Shown: in pieces, positions 25,746 through 34,036 of the stretch
Layout: each line of letters begins with the position of its first letter
Numbering within the stretch: the stretch's first letter is position 1
Source of the DNA: Pseudomonas sp. P8_241
Lineage (GTDB): Bacteria > Pseudomonadota > Gammaproteobacteria > Pseudomonadales > Pseudomonadaceae
Direction: 5' to 3'
DNA: 64,000 nucleotides
NCBI RefSeq assembly: GCF_034008315.1
Contig: NZ_CP125377.1
Location: 2,988,001-3,052,000 of the forward strand
Notes under the pieces: model-generated
Seen by the model: the letters and a program-made list of their open reading frames with translations, nothing else
Database searches by the model: none
Told to the model about the DNA's origin: nothing
Translations under genes and position numbers: made by a program

Positions 25746-27334
25746 TAGGACACCTTGTTGAATTTTCCGAAGTTCATCTTGAGGTCATCGAACATGCGTA
25801 TGGCTGTCGCTCGGCCGGCGCCGAATACACCGCCGCCCGGGTGTTGGAATGGGCCTACCAGGTAGAAGCGCTCGACGCCGGGCACTGTGTTGCGGCCCAG
25901 TTCCGGGGTCGGGCGGTGGGCGCCGAATTGGTGTTGGTAGCCGGCGATGCCGTGCAGATCGCCGCGCTGAAAGCTGGGCGAGGTGCGTTGCATATCCAGC
26001 GGAGTGTCGACGTGTTTGGCGATGATCAAGTCGCTGGAAAGGTTGTGGAAAAACGGACTCATCCTGGCCAGCAGCTCTTCGGCATAGCTCTCCTTGATTT
26101 CATCCCAATACTCCGGCGGGCGTTGGCCGATCTGGAATGGCACGTACGCCCAGGCATGCATGGTGGCGCGGCCGGCAGGTGCACGTGTCGGGTCCAGGTT
26201 GGTCGGCGAGACCAGGGCCAGTAGCGGGTCGCGCGGCAGTTCGCCATAGCGTACGTCGTCGAAGGAGCGGCGGAAGCGAGTGAGATCGACCGCCAACAGT
26301 TCGATAAACGCGGCCTGGTCGACGTGGTCGCCGGCCTTGAAACGCAGCTTTTCACTGAGCGCGGCATGAATGGTGATGCAGGCACAGGGTGAGGTCTGGG
26401 TACGTTCCGCGTGCTCGAATACCTGCGGGGCTACTCCTGCATCGTCCAGATAATTGCGCAACAGGTGCGGGTGAATACCGCCAATGACTGCATCCTTGGC
26501 TTCGAACACACGGCCATCATGGCTGCGCACGGCGCTGGCGCGACCGCCACGAGTTTCGATTTTGGCGATGTCGACCGAGGCGAGCACCTCGCCACCGTGA
26601 TCGCGAATACAACGAATCAGCGCATCGGTCAGCGCACCACTGCCGCCGATCGGAATGCCGACGCCGTACTTCTCCATAAAACCGAGAAACATAAATAGGC
26701 TAATACCGGAGCCCAGTTCCTCGGGGCTGGCCAGGTTCTCGCCGACCATGCGGGCAAAGTGCAGCCGAATTTTTTCGTGGGTGAACCACTCGCAGATAAT
26801 TTCCCAGCTGCTTTTCATCATGGTGGCGAACATGGCCCGGCCTTCCGGGCTCTGGTCCATCATGGCGAACTGCGCGCCCATCGGTACCGGCGCCGAGTAC
26901 AGGGTGCCAAGCAACATGGGCAGGTAGTGAGCGGCTATTTCGGAGAACTTCAGGTAGGCCTCGGCGTCCTTTTGCGAGAACTTGGCCAGCTCCTGATAGT
27001 TCCTCTCTCGGTTGCGGTACAGGCTCAGGGTACTGCCATCCTCAAACACCGAGATCAGCGGTACTTCGGGGTAGATGTAGGTCAGGCCATATTTGCTCAG
27101 CAGGCCGAGTTCGTCGTTGCGGATCAGCGGGTTGGCCTGGATAAAGATGTGCCCGACGCTGTGTTGGTCATGACGGAAACCCGGCACGGTCAGTTCGCGG
27201 GTCACTACGCCGCCACCGAACCAGGCGTTGCGTTCCAGTACCAAAACCTTTTTACCGGCGGCAGCCAGGTAAGCGGCAGCGACCAAGCCGTTGTGGCCGG
27301 AGCCCACGGCGACGATGTCGTAGGAGTTGCTCAT
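25745..27334 (-). CDS. CrtI/PYROXD2-like FAD oxidoreductase
   Basis: The 529-aa protein begins with a dinucleotide-binding motif (VAVGSGHNGLVAAAYLAAAG) and ends with a phytoene-desaturase-type closing motif (GGGVFGAGRATAIRMFDD). It belongs to the CrtI/PYROXD2 oxidoreductases, which dehydrogenate or isomerise conjugated or hydrophobic compounds. The ATG at 27334 follows AGGAA; a longer frame upstream runs through regulatory DNA. No carotenoid genes are nearby, so it is more likely a side-chain or ring dehydrogenase of the catabolic island. It leads the five-gene operon ending at 23501. Confidence 0.85.
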   Translation of the reverse strand: MSNSYDIVAVGSGHNGLVAAAYLAAAGKKVLVLERNAWFGGGVVTRELTVPGFRHDQHSVGHIFIQANPLIRNDELGLLSKYGLTYIYPEVPLISVFEDGSTLSLYRNRERNYQELAKFSQKDAEAYLKFSEIAAHYLPMLLGTLYSAPVPMGAQFAMMDQSPEGRAMFATMMKSSWEIICEWFTHEKIRLHFARMVGENLASPEELGSGISLFMFLGFMEKYGVGIPIGGSGALTDALIRCIRDHGGEVLASVDIAKIETRGGRASAVRSHDGRVFEAKDAVIGGIHPHLLRNYLDDAGVAPQVFEHAERTQTSPCACITIHAALSEKLRFKAGDHVDQAAFIELLAVDLTRFRRSFDDVRYGELPRDPLLALVSPTNLDPTRAPAGRATMHAWAYVPFQIGQRPPEYWDEIKESYAEELLARMSPFFHNLSSDLIIAKHVDTPLDMQRTSPSFQRGDLHGIAGYQHQFGAHRPTPELGRNTVPGVERFYLVGPFQHPGGGVFGAGRATAIRMFDDLKMNFGKFNKVS

Positions 27335-27410
27335 GTCGATGATTCCTGTTGTTCCTGTCGGTGGGTAACTGCCCAATGGGGCTGATGCTAGAAATGCCGA
27401 CGCGGCTGAG

Positions 27411-27429
27411 CACCTATCCATGGATAGTG
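27411..27429 (+). promoter_or_regulatory. Island motif site 2
   Basis: CACCTATCCATGGATAGTG lies 77 nt upstream of the CrtI-like gene start, CACCT end towards the gene. It is one of the best copies, with a nearly perfect dyad. Confidence 0.65.
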
Positions 27430-27455
27430 GCGCAGCGCGCCCTGTCAACCGCTGC

Positions 27456-27496
27456 AAAAAAAGGGGCGACCGCCCAGTCTCAGCACGGTCACCCCT
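27456..27496 (-). terminator. Rho-independent terminator, minus-strand transcription
   Basis: Arms 27462-27472 and 27486-27496 pair over 11 bp with one mismatch. Read on the minus strand the hairpin is followed by seven T. It would end transcripts coming from the regulator side and separate them from the promoter at site 2. Confidence 0.7.
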
Positions 27497-27592
27497 AAAA
27501 ATTCAGCGGCATGGGAGGGCCGAATGTCTTGCAGCTGTTACGCATAAGCTGTACGGATTGAGGGCTAGTGTGGCGTCGACATCTGCGCAATA

Positions 27593-27611
27593 ACCCTGTC
27601 GAAAGATAGCG
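27593..27611 (+). promoter_or_regulatory. Island motif site 3 (weaker)
   Basis: The CCTGTCGAAAGATAGCG core matches the motif except at the first two bases. It lies beyond the terminator from the CrtI-like gene and just downstream of a small open frame. Confidence 0.4.
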
Positions 27612-27615
27612 ATGC

Positions 27616-27822
27616 TCAGGTGCGAAATTGCTTCACCAGTTGCTGCTCGCCACCCTGACGTGCCAGTTCAGCGCTGGAGGCCGCTATGTGATCGTTCGCC
27701 GCGGCGTCCTGCATCGACTCGTCCCCACTCCTGTAAACGTTGCGATAGCTGTACTCGCGGTCACGCAAAGCCAGTAGCAGCTGCAACAGGGCAGAGGCAA
27801 TTTCGACAGAGTTTGCGGCCAA
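27616..27822 (-). CDS. Possible small protein, 68 aa
   Basis: A TTG-started frame encodes a mostly helical, charged peptide (SALLQLLLALRDREYSYRN, NDHIAASSAELARQGGEQQLVKQF). There is no strong ribosome site. Support comes from context: an island motif site lies 116 nt upstream in the correct orientation, and a terminator lies downstream. It could instead be non-coding RNA. Confidence 0.3.
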   Translation of the reverse strand: MAANSVEIASALLQLLLALRDREYSYRNVYRSGDESMQDAAANDHIAASSAELARQGGEQQLVKQFRT

Positions 27823-27937
27823 CGGGCAGATCGACCAGGCCGTTCAGGAACGGCGGCACCTTGTTGTCCTTTTGGCTGCTTGCGAGAATAGTTCGCCGGT
27901 TTGATCGGTGGCCTGGCGAGCCTAAGGAAGGGCGCGG

Positions 27938-27956
27938 CACCTATCAATGGATAGGC
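27938..27956 (+). promoter_or_regulatory. Island motif site 4
   Basis: CACCTATCAATGGATAGGC lies just after the stop of the regulator gene. Its orientation points to a minus-strand transcript running over the 27616-27822 open frame, towards the terminator at 27456-27496. Confidence 0.6.
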
Positions 27957-27968
27957 GCGCACCAGGGG

Positions 27969-30728
27969 TCAACGCAGAATGCCCAACTGCCGGGCGCGTT
28001 CGGCGGCTTGGGAGCGGCGGCGGATGCCGATCTTGTCGTAGATCTGCTGCAGGTACCACTTCACCGATCCTTCGGTCATGCCCAGCTTGTCGCCGATTTC
28101 GCGGTTAAGCATGCCGGCGGCAACCATCTTGAGAATGTCCAGCTCGCGGCTGTTCAATGAGCCGGCAATGGCCACCGGTTCGCTGGCCGGCAAGGCCGGT
28201 TTGGCGGCAATGGCACTGTCACCGCGAAAGCGTTGCAGCAACTGCGTGGCAAAGGCATCGGCCGGCTCACCTTCCAGCGCGGCGGCCTGCATTTGCTCGC
28301 GCAGCAAGCCGTGCAGCCAAGCGCCTTCATCGAGAAATACGCGAATAAAACCGCCCGGTGCGGCCTGGAACATGGCCCGCCGCACGATTCGCAATGCTGC
28401 GCGCTTGTCGCCGGACAGCAGCGACAGGTGGGCGATGATCAGGTCCCAGCGCAGCACGCTGCGAATGGCATCCGCCGCGCTCATATGGCGGTGCCATTGC
28501 TTGGCCAGACCCAACGCTTCAGGCAGGCGGTCTTCGGCCTGGGCGACCCGTACCCAGGACAACGCGCGGGCCTCGTCGCGGGTGGTGATGCCGTGGTGCG
28601 GGGTGAACAGGTTGGCCGGCCGGCGCAGGTCATGCTTGCGTCCCAGGCGAATTACCGAGTCGGTGTCGCCCTGACGCAGCAGCCATTTCAGTCGTTCGGC
28701 GAGGGTGAACAGGCGCAGCCGCTCGAAGTCGTGCTCCTGAGCAAACACGTCGGCCTCATCGAGCATGCGCAAGGCGGTGGAAACGTCGCCGTCGATCATC
28801 GACAGCCGTGCTCGGGTTAGCCAGCCGGCAATGGCCTGGTCGACAAAACCCTTGTAGCTGATCTGCGGCAGGTACTGTTCGAGGATGTTGCGCGAAAGCG
28901 TCAGCTCATCACGCTCGTAGTGGATTTTCGCCAGGTGCATGGCCACCACGGCGGCCAGTGGCGAGCCTTTACCGGCAATGCGCTCAGCCGATTTCAGCGT
29001 TTCGTTGAGCGAATGCAGCGCCACGTGCACGCGCCCGGCGACAAAGCGTGAAGGGCCCAGCACCGCCTGGTGAAAAACAGTGCCCAGCGGGCTGCCGACA
29101 CGGTTGAGATACTCCAGCGCCTGGGTATGCAGGCGCTCGATATCGCCGAGCTTGTAGTGCTCGCGTCGTGCATAGATCAGCGCCGTGTAGAGACTGGCGC
29201 GTACCAGGGGGTGGGCGTCATCGTATTCGTCGACCAGGGTGCGCGCCTTGTCCTCGACCTGGGGCATCTCGTCCGCGAGCATGGCCAGCATCATTTCGCG
29301 GTGCATCATCTGATGGTTGAGGTTGCGAATTTCCATTTCCGACACCTCTCCGGCCTGCTCCAGGCGGTCGATGCTCTGGCGGGCAGTCACCAGCAAGTGG
29401 CGGCAGGTTTCGAACTGCCAGCCCATCAACAGGTTCCAGGTTTTGGCCAGGAGCATGCGCGGAAAACGCTCCAGCATGTCGGCCGGCAATTTTTCCACCA
29501 GGCTTACCGCGTTCTCGTCGGCGCTGAAAATCTGTTCGCAGTTGGCGTCCATGATTTCCGCTGCGCGCAGCGTGTCAGCGCTGGCCAGGGCGTGGTTAAA
29601 GGCTTCGGTATGCAACTGATTGTCGGAGTACCAGTCGCTGGCCCGGCGGTTCAGCTGTTGATACAGCGCAGGGTCGCTCTCGCGCACCTGGCGGCGTAGG
29701 AACTCGGCGAACAGCGGGTGGTAGCGATACCACTTTTGCTCTTCGTCCATTGCTAGTAGAAACAGGCCACGGGCTTCGCACTCACGCAGCATGTCCTGGC
29801 CGTCATGGCTCTGCGTCAGCGCATTGCACAGTGGCACACACAGGCGGTCCAGCACGGCGCTGTACTGCAGAAAACGGCGAATGTTGTCGGGTTGGCGCAG
29901 CAGCACATCCTGCAGAAAAAAGTCGGCGAACTGACGGCGTTCACCTGAGAAGTTCGCCAGGTCGTGCAGCAGTTCCGGGTCGCGGCGCAGCAACATGGCG
30001 GCGAGTTTGAGACCGCCTACCCAGCCCTCCAAACGGGCTTCGAGAATGTTCAGTTGCGCCTGATCCAAGCCGCTGACGCCATGGCGCTCCATCAACTGCA
30101 CGGTCTCGCCATGGCTGAAGCGCAGGTCCTGGTTGCCGAGGTCATAGACCTGGCCGTGCATACGCTGACGGGCCACCGACAGGCAGGGCTCGCCACGGAA
30201 CGACAGAATGAAATGCAGCCCCGGTGGCGCATGGTCAATCAGCATCGACAGCACCCGCACTGAGTCAGTGCCGGCCAGATGGTGAACGTCGTCGACGAAG
30301 ACATACAACGGCGCGCCGGCCTGGGTTTTCACCAGACCAAGAATCGCGTTGAAGGCCCGGTGCAGGTTGTTTTCACCGACCCGGGTGAGCTGTTCGTGGG
30401 CCAGGCCTTCGACGTCGGCCAGTTCAATCGCGCCTTTGAGGTAGGCGACAAATACCGGCAACTCCTGGGCGCTGGCGTCCAGCGACAACCAGGTGACGCG
30501 CTGGCCGTGCTGCTGCAGCAGGTGGTAGTGCTGGGCGAGCACGCAGGTTTTGCCGTAACTGGGGGGCGCCTGAACCAATGCGAGCACGGCTTCACCGGCT
30601 TCGCCGAAACGCTTGTTCAAGCGTGGGCGGGCAATCAGGTTGGCGGTTTCTGCCGGGGGGAGCAGTCGGGAGCCGATCAGGAAGACTTGAGTCGGTTCCT
30701 GGGAGTCGGAAGCGGTTCTACTGCGCAT
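27969..30728 (-). CDS. MalT-like LuxR-family regulator (large ATP-binding type)
   Basis: The 919-aa protein has the LAL/MalT plan. An N-terminal STAND ATPase shows Walker A (APPSYGKT, about 54-61) and Walker B (LYVFVDDVHHL). A long helical-repeat sensor middle follows, then a C-terminal LuxR HTH (LNSRELDILKMVAAGMLNREIG, EGSVKWYLQQIYDKIG). MalT-type proteins are ATP-dependent activators that multimerise on effector binding. The ATG at 30728 has AGAGG upstream; an ATG at 30749 is possible. It lies at the centre of the island, and the inverted-repeat motif found before most island operons is its most likely binding site (inference). Confidence 0.9.
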   Translation of the reverse strand: MRSRTASDSQEPTQVFLIGSRLLPPAETANLIARPRLNKRFGEAGEAVLALVQAPPSYGKTCVLAQHYHLLQQHGQRVTWLSLDASAQELPVFVAYLKGAIELADVEGLAHEQLTRVGENNLHRAFNAILGLVKTQAGAPLYVFVDDVHHLAGTDSVRVLSMLIDHAPPGLHFILSFRGEPCLSVARQRMHGQVYDLGNQDLRFSHGETVQLMERHGVSGLDQAQLNILEARLEGWVGGLKLAAMLLRRDPELLHDLANFSGERRQFADFFLQDVLLRQPDNIRRFLQYSAVLDRLCVPLCNALTQSHDGQDMLRECEARGLFLLAMDEEQKWYRYHPLFAEFLRRQVRESDPALYQQLNRRASDWYSDNQLHTEAFNHALASADTLRAAEIMDANCEQIFSADENAVSLVEKLPADMLERFPRMLLAKTWNLLMGWQFETCRHLLVTARQSIDRLEQAGEVSEMEIRNLNHQMMHREMMLAMLADEMPQVEDKARTLVDEYDDAHPLVRASLYTALIYARREHYKLGDIERLHTQALEYLNRVGSPLGTVFHQAVLGPSRFVAGRVHVALHSLNETLKSAERIAGKGSPLAAVVAMHLAKIHYERDELTLSRNILEQYLPQISYKGFVDQAIAGWLTRARLSMIDGDVSTALRMLDEADVFAQEHDFERLRLFTLAERLKWLLRQGDTDSVIRLGRKHDLRRPANLFTPHHGITTRDEARALSWVRVAQAEDRLPEALGLAKQWHRHMSAADAIRSVLRWDLIIAHLSLLSGDKRAALRIVRRAMFQAAPGGFIRVFLDEGAWLHGLLREQMQAAALEGEPADAFATQLLQRFRGDSAIAAKPALPASEPVAIAGSLNSRELDILKMVAAGMLNREIGDKLGMTEGSVKWYLQQIYDKIGIRRRSQAAERARQLGILR

Positions 30729-30830
30729 ATGCACGTCGCCTCTATACATCTGGGTCGATAACTCGACCTCTTGTTGATATGCCTGAACAACGCGTGCCGG
30801 GTGAGTAGCCCGGTCACGGCAGGTGGGTTC

Positions 30831-31661
30831 TTATGGCGCAAAGGGCTGCGGTTGTCCAGCACTGGCATGGGGCGGCAGGTGCAGGGCAACCACGTCGTCG
30901 AACGGGTCGCCGTGGAACGGATAACGCGCGCGTACCAAGGGGTCGTGGCCGGGTATCAGGTGCTGCGCCGAGTCGGCCAGGGCCAGCAGTTTGCGGTAGC
31001 CGTCGAGCATGTCGCCGACGTTGAGCACCACCGGGAAGGGCGCCTCGTGCTCCATGTTGTCGTAGTAATGGCTGGCGTCCGAGGCGAGCACCACCCAGCC
31101 CCGCGCGGTATGGACGCGCACCGCTTGCAAGCCCTGGGTGTGACCGCCGACGTGAACCAGTTGAATGCCAGGGGCCAGTTCGACGTCACCGTCGTGGAAC
31201 ACCACGCGCTCCTGATAAACACCGCGCACGATATTGACCACGTCTTCGACGTTGAACGGCTGGCGCAGCGGTTTATAGAGCATGTAGCGCCCGGTGGCGT
31301 ACCGCATCTCCGTTTCCTGCAGGTGGAAACGTGCGTTGGGCAGCAGGTTTGTATTGCCGGCGTGGTCGTAGTGCATATGGGTTATGACGGTGTCGCTGAT
31401 GTCCTGCGGGCTGAGGCCCAGGACTTCCAAGGCCTTGATCGGACAGCGCAGCAGCGTGCGGCCGCGGGCGTCGGCGGCGGCCTGATTGAAGCCCGTATCG
31501 ACCAACCAGGTGCGGCCTTCACCGCGAATCAGCCAGACGAAATAGTCCATGGGCATGGGCAGATCGTGGGCGTCGTGAATTTCCATAAAATTGTCACGAC
31601 GCCGACGCGCCACATGGGCGTAGCGCAGCGCAAACACTTCGTAGCAGGGTGGGTTGTTCAT
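30831..31661 (-). CDS. Metallo-beta-lactamase-fold hydrolase, lactonase-like
   Basis: The 276-aa protein carries the metal motif THMHYDHAGN (HxHxDH), a further His in VHVGGHTQG, and IPGHDP near the end: the pattern of AHL-lactonase-like (AttM/AiiA) hydrolases. No signal peptide is seen. In this operon (SDR, beta-hydroxyacid-type dehydrogenase, CMD protein) a muconolactone- or enol-lactone-type substrate is more likely than a quorum signal. GGAAG precedes the ATG at 31661. The regulator gene follows after 102 nt on the same strand. Confidence 0.85.
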   Translation of the reverse strand: MNNPPCYEVFALRYAHVARRRRDNFMEIHDAHDLPMPMDYFVWLIRGEGRTWLVDTGFNQAAADARGRTLLRCPIKALEVLGLSPQDISDTVITHMHYDHAGNTNLLPNARFHLQETEMRYATGRYMLYKPLRQPFNVEDVVNIVRGVYQERVVFHDGDVELAPGIQLVHVGGHTQGLQAVRVHTARGWVVLASDASHYYDNMEHEAPFPVVLNVGDMLDGYRKLLALADSAQHLIPGHDPLVRARYPFHGDPFDDVVALHLPPHASAGQPQPFAP

Positions 31662-31729
31662 CGGCGGCTTCCGGTCTTGTTTTTGTAGAGTGGCCCGCCG
31701 GGGCAGGCCGGGAGCAGCAGGAGTGGCAA

Positions 31730-32119
31730 TCAGCTCTGGTGTTCGGCCTCCCACACCTTGATCGCTTCGCTGGCCACGCGAAATGCCGCCAAGGCAGACG
31801 GCACGCCGCAGTAAATGGCCGCTTGCATCAGCACCGCCCGAATCTCTTCTTCGCTCACGCCATTGGTGAGCGCGCCTTTGACGTGTACGCCCAGTTCGTG
31901 GTGCTGGTTCATGGCTGTGAGCATGGCCAAGTTGAGCAGGCTGCGGGTTTTGAAGGGCAGGGTTTCGTCACCCCAGATCGCGCCCCAGCAGTACTCGGTA
32001 ACCAGTTCCTGCATGGGCTTGTTGAAGGCATCGGCGCTGGCCCAGGATTTCTCCACATGGGTGGCACCCAGTACCGTCTTGCGGTTGGTGAAGCCTTTTT
32101 CGAACAGTGCGTTATCCAT
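31730..32119 (-). CDS. Carboxymuconolactone decarboxylase family protein
   Basis: The 129-aa protein has the helical CMD fold: PMQELVTEYCWGAIWGDETLPFKTRS and MLTAMNQHHELGVHVKGAL. It lacks a CxxC pair, so it is closer to PcaC-like decarboxylases than to AhpD peroxidases. AAGGAA precedes the ATG, which overlaps the upstream gene by 8 nt. It may decarboxylate a ring-fission lactone in the island pathway. Confidence 0.85.
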   Translation of the reverse strand: MDNALFEKGFTNRKTVLGATHVEKSWASADAFNKPMQELVTEYCWGAIWGDETLPFKTRSLLNLAMLTAMNQHHELGVHVKGALTNGVSEEEIRAVLMQAAIYCGVPSALAAFRVASEAIKVWEAEHQS

Positions 32120-33035
32120 GGTGGTTTCCTTGTTTTTTGGCGACGGTAGGCACTTCAACACCGGCCCACTGTTCGATCAGGCAGACCATGCGGGTGAAGT
32201 CGGCGTTATCGCCGAAGGCTGCGCGGGTCATGTTCAGTACCTGGCGTACGGCGCTGCCAACCGGCATGGGCACGCCCATGGCCTCGGCTTCATCGAGGCA
32301 CAGTCGGGTGTCTTTGAGTGACAAGGCGGTGCTGAAACCGAAGTCGAAGGTGCGCGGTAGCACGGCGCGCGGTAGCTTGTCGGCGGTAGCGCTGTTGCGA
32401 CCGCTGCCGGCGTTGAACACGTCGAGCATCACTTGCGGATCGAGACCGGCTTTTACGCCCATCACCAGCGCTTCGGAGGACACGGCCAGGGCGGTGACCG
32501 ACACCAGGTTATTCACCAGTTTCATGGTCTGGCCCAGACCCGGTTCTTCACCGCAGAAGATCACCTTGCCCAGGTGCTGGAGGATCGGCAGCAGTTCGTC
32601 ATGGGTCGGCGTCGGGCAGGACACCATCAGTGCCAGGCTGCCTTTTTGCGCGCCGGCAGCACCGCCGCTCACCGGGCAGTCGACGGCAATAACGGCGTTT
32701 TTTGCCAGCGCTTGCGCCACCAGCTTGGCGGTACGCGGGCCAGTGGTAGACAAGTCGACAAAGACCCGCACCTTGCTGCCAGCGGCAACGCCCTGGTCGC
32801 CCAGTGCGACCTTCTCCACCACATCTGGAGTAGGCAGGCTGGCGAAGACGATCTCCGCTTGCGAGGCCACCGCGGCCGGGCTACTGGCACGCTTGGCGCC
32901 CAGGGCGACTAGGCGCTCGACTGCGGCCTCGTTGAGGTCGGATACGGTCAGGTCATAACCGGCTTGCGCCAGGCGGGTGGCCATGGGCTCGCCCATGGTG
33001 CCGAGGCCGATAAAGCCGATGCTTGGATTGGACAT
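32112..33035 (-). CDS. 3-hydroxyisobutyrate-dehydrogenase-family (beta-hydroxyacid) dehydrogenase
   Basis: This 307-aa NAD(P)-dependent enzyme has a Rossmann motif (GFIGLGTMGEPMA), the substrate motif DCPVSGGAAGAQKGSLALMV, and the catalytic lysine region MKLVNNLVS. The family oxidises beta-hydroxy acids or reduces their semialdehydes. GGAG precedes the ATG at 33035. It lies between an SDR and a CMD protein in one operon. Confidence 0.9.
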   Translation of the reverse strand: MSNPSIGFIGLGTMGEPMATRLAQAGYDLTVSDLNEAAVERLVALGAKRASSPAAVASQAEIVFASLPTPDVVEKVALGDQGVAAGSKVRVFVDLSTTGPRTAKLVAQALAKNAVIAVDCPVSGGAAGAQKGSLALMVSCPTPTHDELLPILQHLGKVIFCGEEPGLGQTMKLVNNLVSVTALAVSSEALVMGVKAGLDPQVMLDVFNAGSGRNSATADKLPRAVLPRTFDFGFSTALSLKDTRLCLDEAEAMGVPMPVGSAVRQVLNMTRAAFGDNADFTRMVCLIEQWAGVEVPTVAKKQGNHHG

Positions 33036-33057
33036 CTGGAGTTCTCCGGGTGAGTTG

Positions 33058-33864
33058 TCAGCTCGCCAGCCAACCGCCATCAACCGGCAGCATGGCGCCG
33101 GTGATATCGGTGCCGGCTTCGCCGCACAGGAAGGTGATCAGTTCGCCGACGTGTTCGGCCTGGTTGAAGCGTCCCGATGGCTGCTTGCCAGCCAGGAAGC
33201 GGCGCACGGCCTCTTCTTCGTCGAGCCCGTCGCGCTGGCGTAACGCCTCGACGCGGGCGGCAATCGATGGGGTAAGGGTGGAGCCGGGGGAAACGGAGTT
33301 ACAGGTAATTCCGTGGTCGAGGTTTTCCAGCGCCACGACGCGGGAGAAGCCGAGCAACGCGCTTTTGGTGGTCACGTAATCTACCCGGTTCGGTGTGCCG
33401 CGCATGCCGTAGATCGAGGTCAGGTTGATGATCCGGCCCCAGCGCTGTTCGCGCATGCCCGGCAGCAGCAGGCGGGTGGCCTGGAACACCGCCGAGAGGT
33501 TGACGGCCAAGGCCAGGTCCCAAGCCTCTAGCGGAAATTCGTGTACCGGGGCGAAGTGCCGGGTGACCGCGTTGTTTACCAGAATATCGACGCCGCCGAG
33601 CACCTCGCGGGCGCCCTCCACCAGCGCCGTTACACCCTCGGCGCTAGACAGATCGGCGCTCAGGTAATGCACGGGCACAGCATGGTGCTCGCTTAGTTCA
33701 GCGCAGGGGGCCGCCATGGTGTTTGCGGGCGCCCGGCCATGCAACACCACCGCGCAACCGGCTTTCGCCAACGCCTTGCCAATCGCCAGGCCAAGGCCAG
33801 CGGCGGAACCGGTGATCAGCGCGCGTTTGCCGTGCAGGGGGCGGTTTTCGATAAAGGGGGCCAT
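33058..33864 (-). CDS. Short-chain dehydrogenase/reductase A
   Basis: The 268-aa SDR shows the cofactor motif TGSAAGLG, NNA (VNNAV), catalytic Ser region (NLTSIYG) and Y-V-T-T-K. It probably handles an alcohol/ketone on the side chain or ring-fission product. The ATG at 33864 follows AGAGGAAA; a longer frame runs into the divergent promoter region. First gene of the operon 33864-30831. Confidence 0.92.
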   Translation of the reverse strand: MAPFIENRPLHGKRALITGSAAGLGLAIGKALAKAGCAVVLHGRAPANTMAAPCAELSEHHAVPVHYLSADLSSAEGVTALVEGAREVLGGVDILVNNAVTRHFAPVHEFPLEAWDLALAVNLSAVFQATRLLLPGMREQRWGRIINLTSIYGMRGTPNRVDYVTTKSALLGFSRVVALENLDHGITCNSVSPGSTLTPSIAARVEALRQRDGLDEEEAVRRFLAGKQPSGRFNQAEHVGELITFLCGEAGTDITGAMLPVDGGWLAS

Positions 33865-33926
33865 GCCGGGTTTCCTCTGGGCTGTCTGAAGTGCCGGGCC
33901 AGCTTTGCGCCTGCCCCCTGCCAAGG

Positions 33927-33945
33927 CACCTGCCGAAAGATAGTG
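33927..33945 (+). promoter_or_regulatory. Island motif site 5
   Basis: CACCTGCCGAAAGATAGTG lies 63 nt upstream of the SDR A start. It is paired with site 6 in the divergent region. Confidence 0.65.
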
Positions 33946-33962
33946 AGGGGCACTGGCGCCGC

Positions 33963-33981
33963 GCCTGCCTATGGATAGGTG
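33963..33981 (-). promoter_or_regulatory. Island motif site 6
   Basis: On the minus strand it reads CACCTATCCATAGGCAGGC. The first half is perfect and the second half is degenerate. It lies 56 nt before the MmgE/PrpD gene, with the CACCT end towards that gene. Confidence 0.5.
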
Positions 33982-34036
33982 CGCGCCAGGGGTGGCGCGC
34001 GTATCTATCGGCGGCACCACCTTCGAGGAGATGTCG

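Noticed and set aside
30831..31661. Quorum-quenching AHL lactonase
   Set aside because: Family motifs allow it, but the operon contains only catabolic genes and there is no luxI/luxR pair, so a catabolic lactone is more likely.
33963..33981. Treating motif site 6 as a full palindrome
   Set aside because: Only the CACCTATC half is intact; it is listed as a weak site rather than a strong one.
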